Origin: CAZAYB01 sp964489215 | GTDB lineage: Bacteria > Planctomycetota > Phycisphaerae > Sedimentisphaerales > Anaerohalosphaeraceae | DNA: 14,502 nt | NCBI GenBank assembly: GCA_964489215.1 | Contig: CAZAYB010000049.1 | Location: 1-14,502 of the forward strand | Direction: 5' to 3' | Part shown: one piece after another, positions 14,074 through 14,502 of the stretch | How the letters are laid out: the number at the start of each line of letters is the position of its first letter | How positions within the stretch are numbered: the first letter of the stretch is position 1 | Translations under genes and position numbers: made by a program | The notes under the pieces: model-generated | What the model was told of the DNA's origin: nothing | The model's database searches: none | Seen by the model: the letters and a program-made list of their open reading frames with translations, nothing else

Positions 14074-14090
14074 TTTTTTTACCCCCTTAC

Positions 14091-14119
14091 TTGAATTTAT
14101 CATAATTAACGTTTATCAT
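14091..14119 (+). promoter_or_regulatory. candidate promoter of purE
   Basis: TTGAAT (14091-14096) and TATCAT (14114-14119) are separated by 17 bases in the 94-base divergent gap between the Memo gene and purE. The -10 is imperfect. I could not pick a clear promoter for the Memo gene on the other strand, and no purine operator was recognised. Confidence 0.4.
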
Positions 14120-14167
14120 TCTGCATGAAAAAATAAATATTACGTTTAACTATACTAAAGGATGAAT

Positions 14168-14502
14168 ATGACTACTTCAAACAAAAACTCAACCGTCGCC
14201 GTTTTAATGGGCTCAGACTCAGACCTGCCAGTAATGCAGTCCTGCATCGATCAGCTCAAATACTTCAAAATCGAACCAGCTGTACACGTAATGTCAGCAC
14301 ACAGAACACCCGACATAGCCGCTGATTTCGCAAAATCAGCAGAAAAAAAAGGTATAAAGGTAATCATCGCAGCTGCAGGAATGGCTGCACACCTCGCTGG
14401 AGCAATGGCTGCACACTCACAGCTGCCAATAATAGGAATTCCATTAGCTGCATCATCCTCACCTGCCGGCCTGGACGCACTCTTAAGCACTGTACAAATG
14501 CC
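14168..14502 (+). CDS. purE: N5-carboxyaminoimidazole ribonucleotide mutase PurE (partial)
   Basis: PurE moves the carboxyl group of N5-CAIR to give CAIR in purine synthesis. The window holds the first 111 residues of a protein that is usually about 160-170 long; the gene runs off the right edge. Visible motifs are MGSDSDLPVM, SAHRTP, and a glycine- and alanine-rich active-site loop AAGMAAHLAGAMAAHSQLPIIGIP. This loop has GMAAHLAG where many class I enzymes have GGAAHLPG, a known type of variation. Two in-frame ATGs exist, 14162 and 14168. AAGGA is properly spaced only for the second, which is taken as the start. Confidence 0.93.
   Translation, partial: MTTSNKNSTVAVLMGSDSDLPVMQSCIDQLKYFKIEPAVHVMSAHRTPDIAADFAKSAEKKGIKVIIAAAGMAAHLAGAMAAHSQLPIIGIPLAASSSPAGLDALLSTVQM

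Noticed and set aside
14074..14103. Ten-codon extension of the Memo gene
   Set aside because: The GGGGG site lies inside the extension, correctly spaced for the ATG at 14073.

Overview
The window looks like a chromosomal segment of an anaerobic bacterium, most likely a planctomycete of the class Phycisphaerae. That placement is inferred from the mix of lipoproteins, the ECF sigma/anti-sigma pair, a sigma-54 with an acidic linker, GGGGG-type ribosome binding sites and the A/C-rich plus strand; no marker gene proves it. Use of ThiH, an oxygen-sensitive radical SAM enzyme, for the thiazole precursor fits an anaerobic or microaerobic life.

Layout. Bases 1-27 may be the end of an upstream plus-strand gene. 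Then come rimO (ribosomal protein S12 methylthiotransferase) and pgsA (phospholipid synthesis) on the plus strand. They converge on a minus-strand thiazole operon thiF-thiS-thiG-thiH, which is read from a leader with a TPP riboswitch and an intrinsic terminator. Upstream of it, still on the minus strand, are rpoN (sigma-54), a TPR lipoprotein with two promoter-like sites, an anti-sigma factor overlapping an ECF sigma factor by one base, a second lipoprotein of unknown function, and ribBA (riboflavin synthesis). The last block is a Memo-family gene on the minus strand, divergent from purE (purine synthesis), which runs off the right edge.

The least ordinary part is the region between ribBA and the Memo gene (about 12324-13197). 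It holds no recognisable protein family. It has two tandem copies of a module made of a TATAAT box followed by a leader that aligns without gaps over 87 bases (61 matches by hand count). The second copy has a near-consensus sigma-70 promoter and leads to a small ORF with a good ribosome binding site. That ORF and a second 32-codon ORF nearby share the peptide ARGPP followed by lysines, and the five ARGPP codons differ only at wobble positions. These may be small peptide or RNA genes, or remnants of a repeated element.

The plus strand is C-rich over G in all genes sampled, whichever strand they are on, so the minus strand is probably the leading strand and rimO, pgsA and purE are head-on to replication. 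No CRISPR array, tRNA, rRNA, insertion sequence or attachment site was seen.
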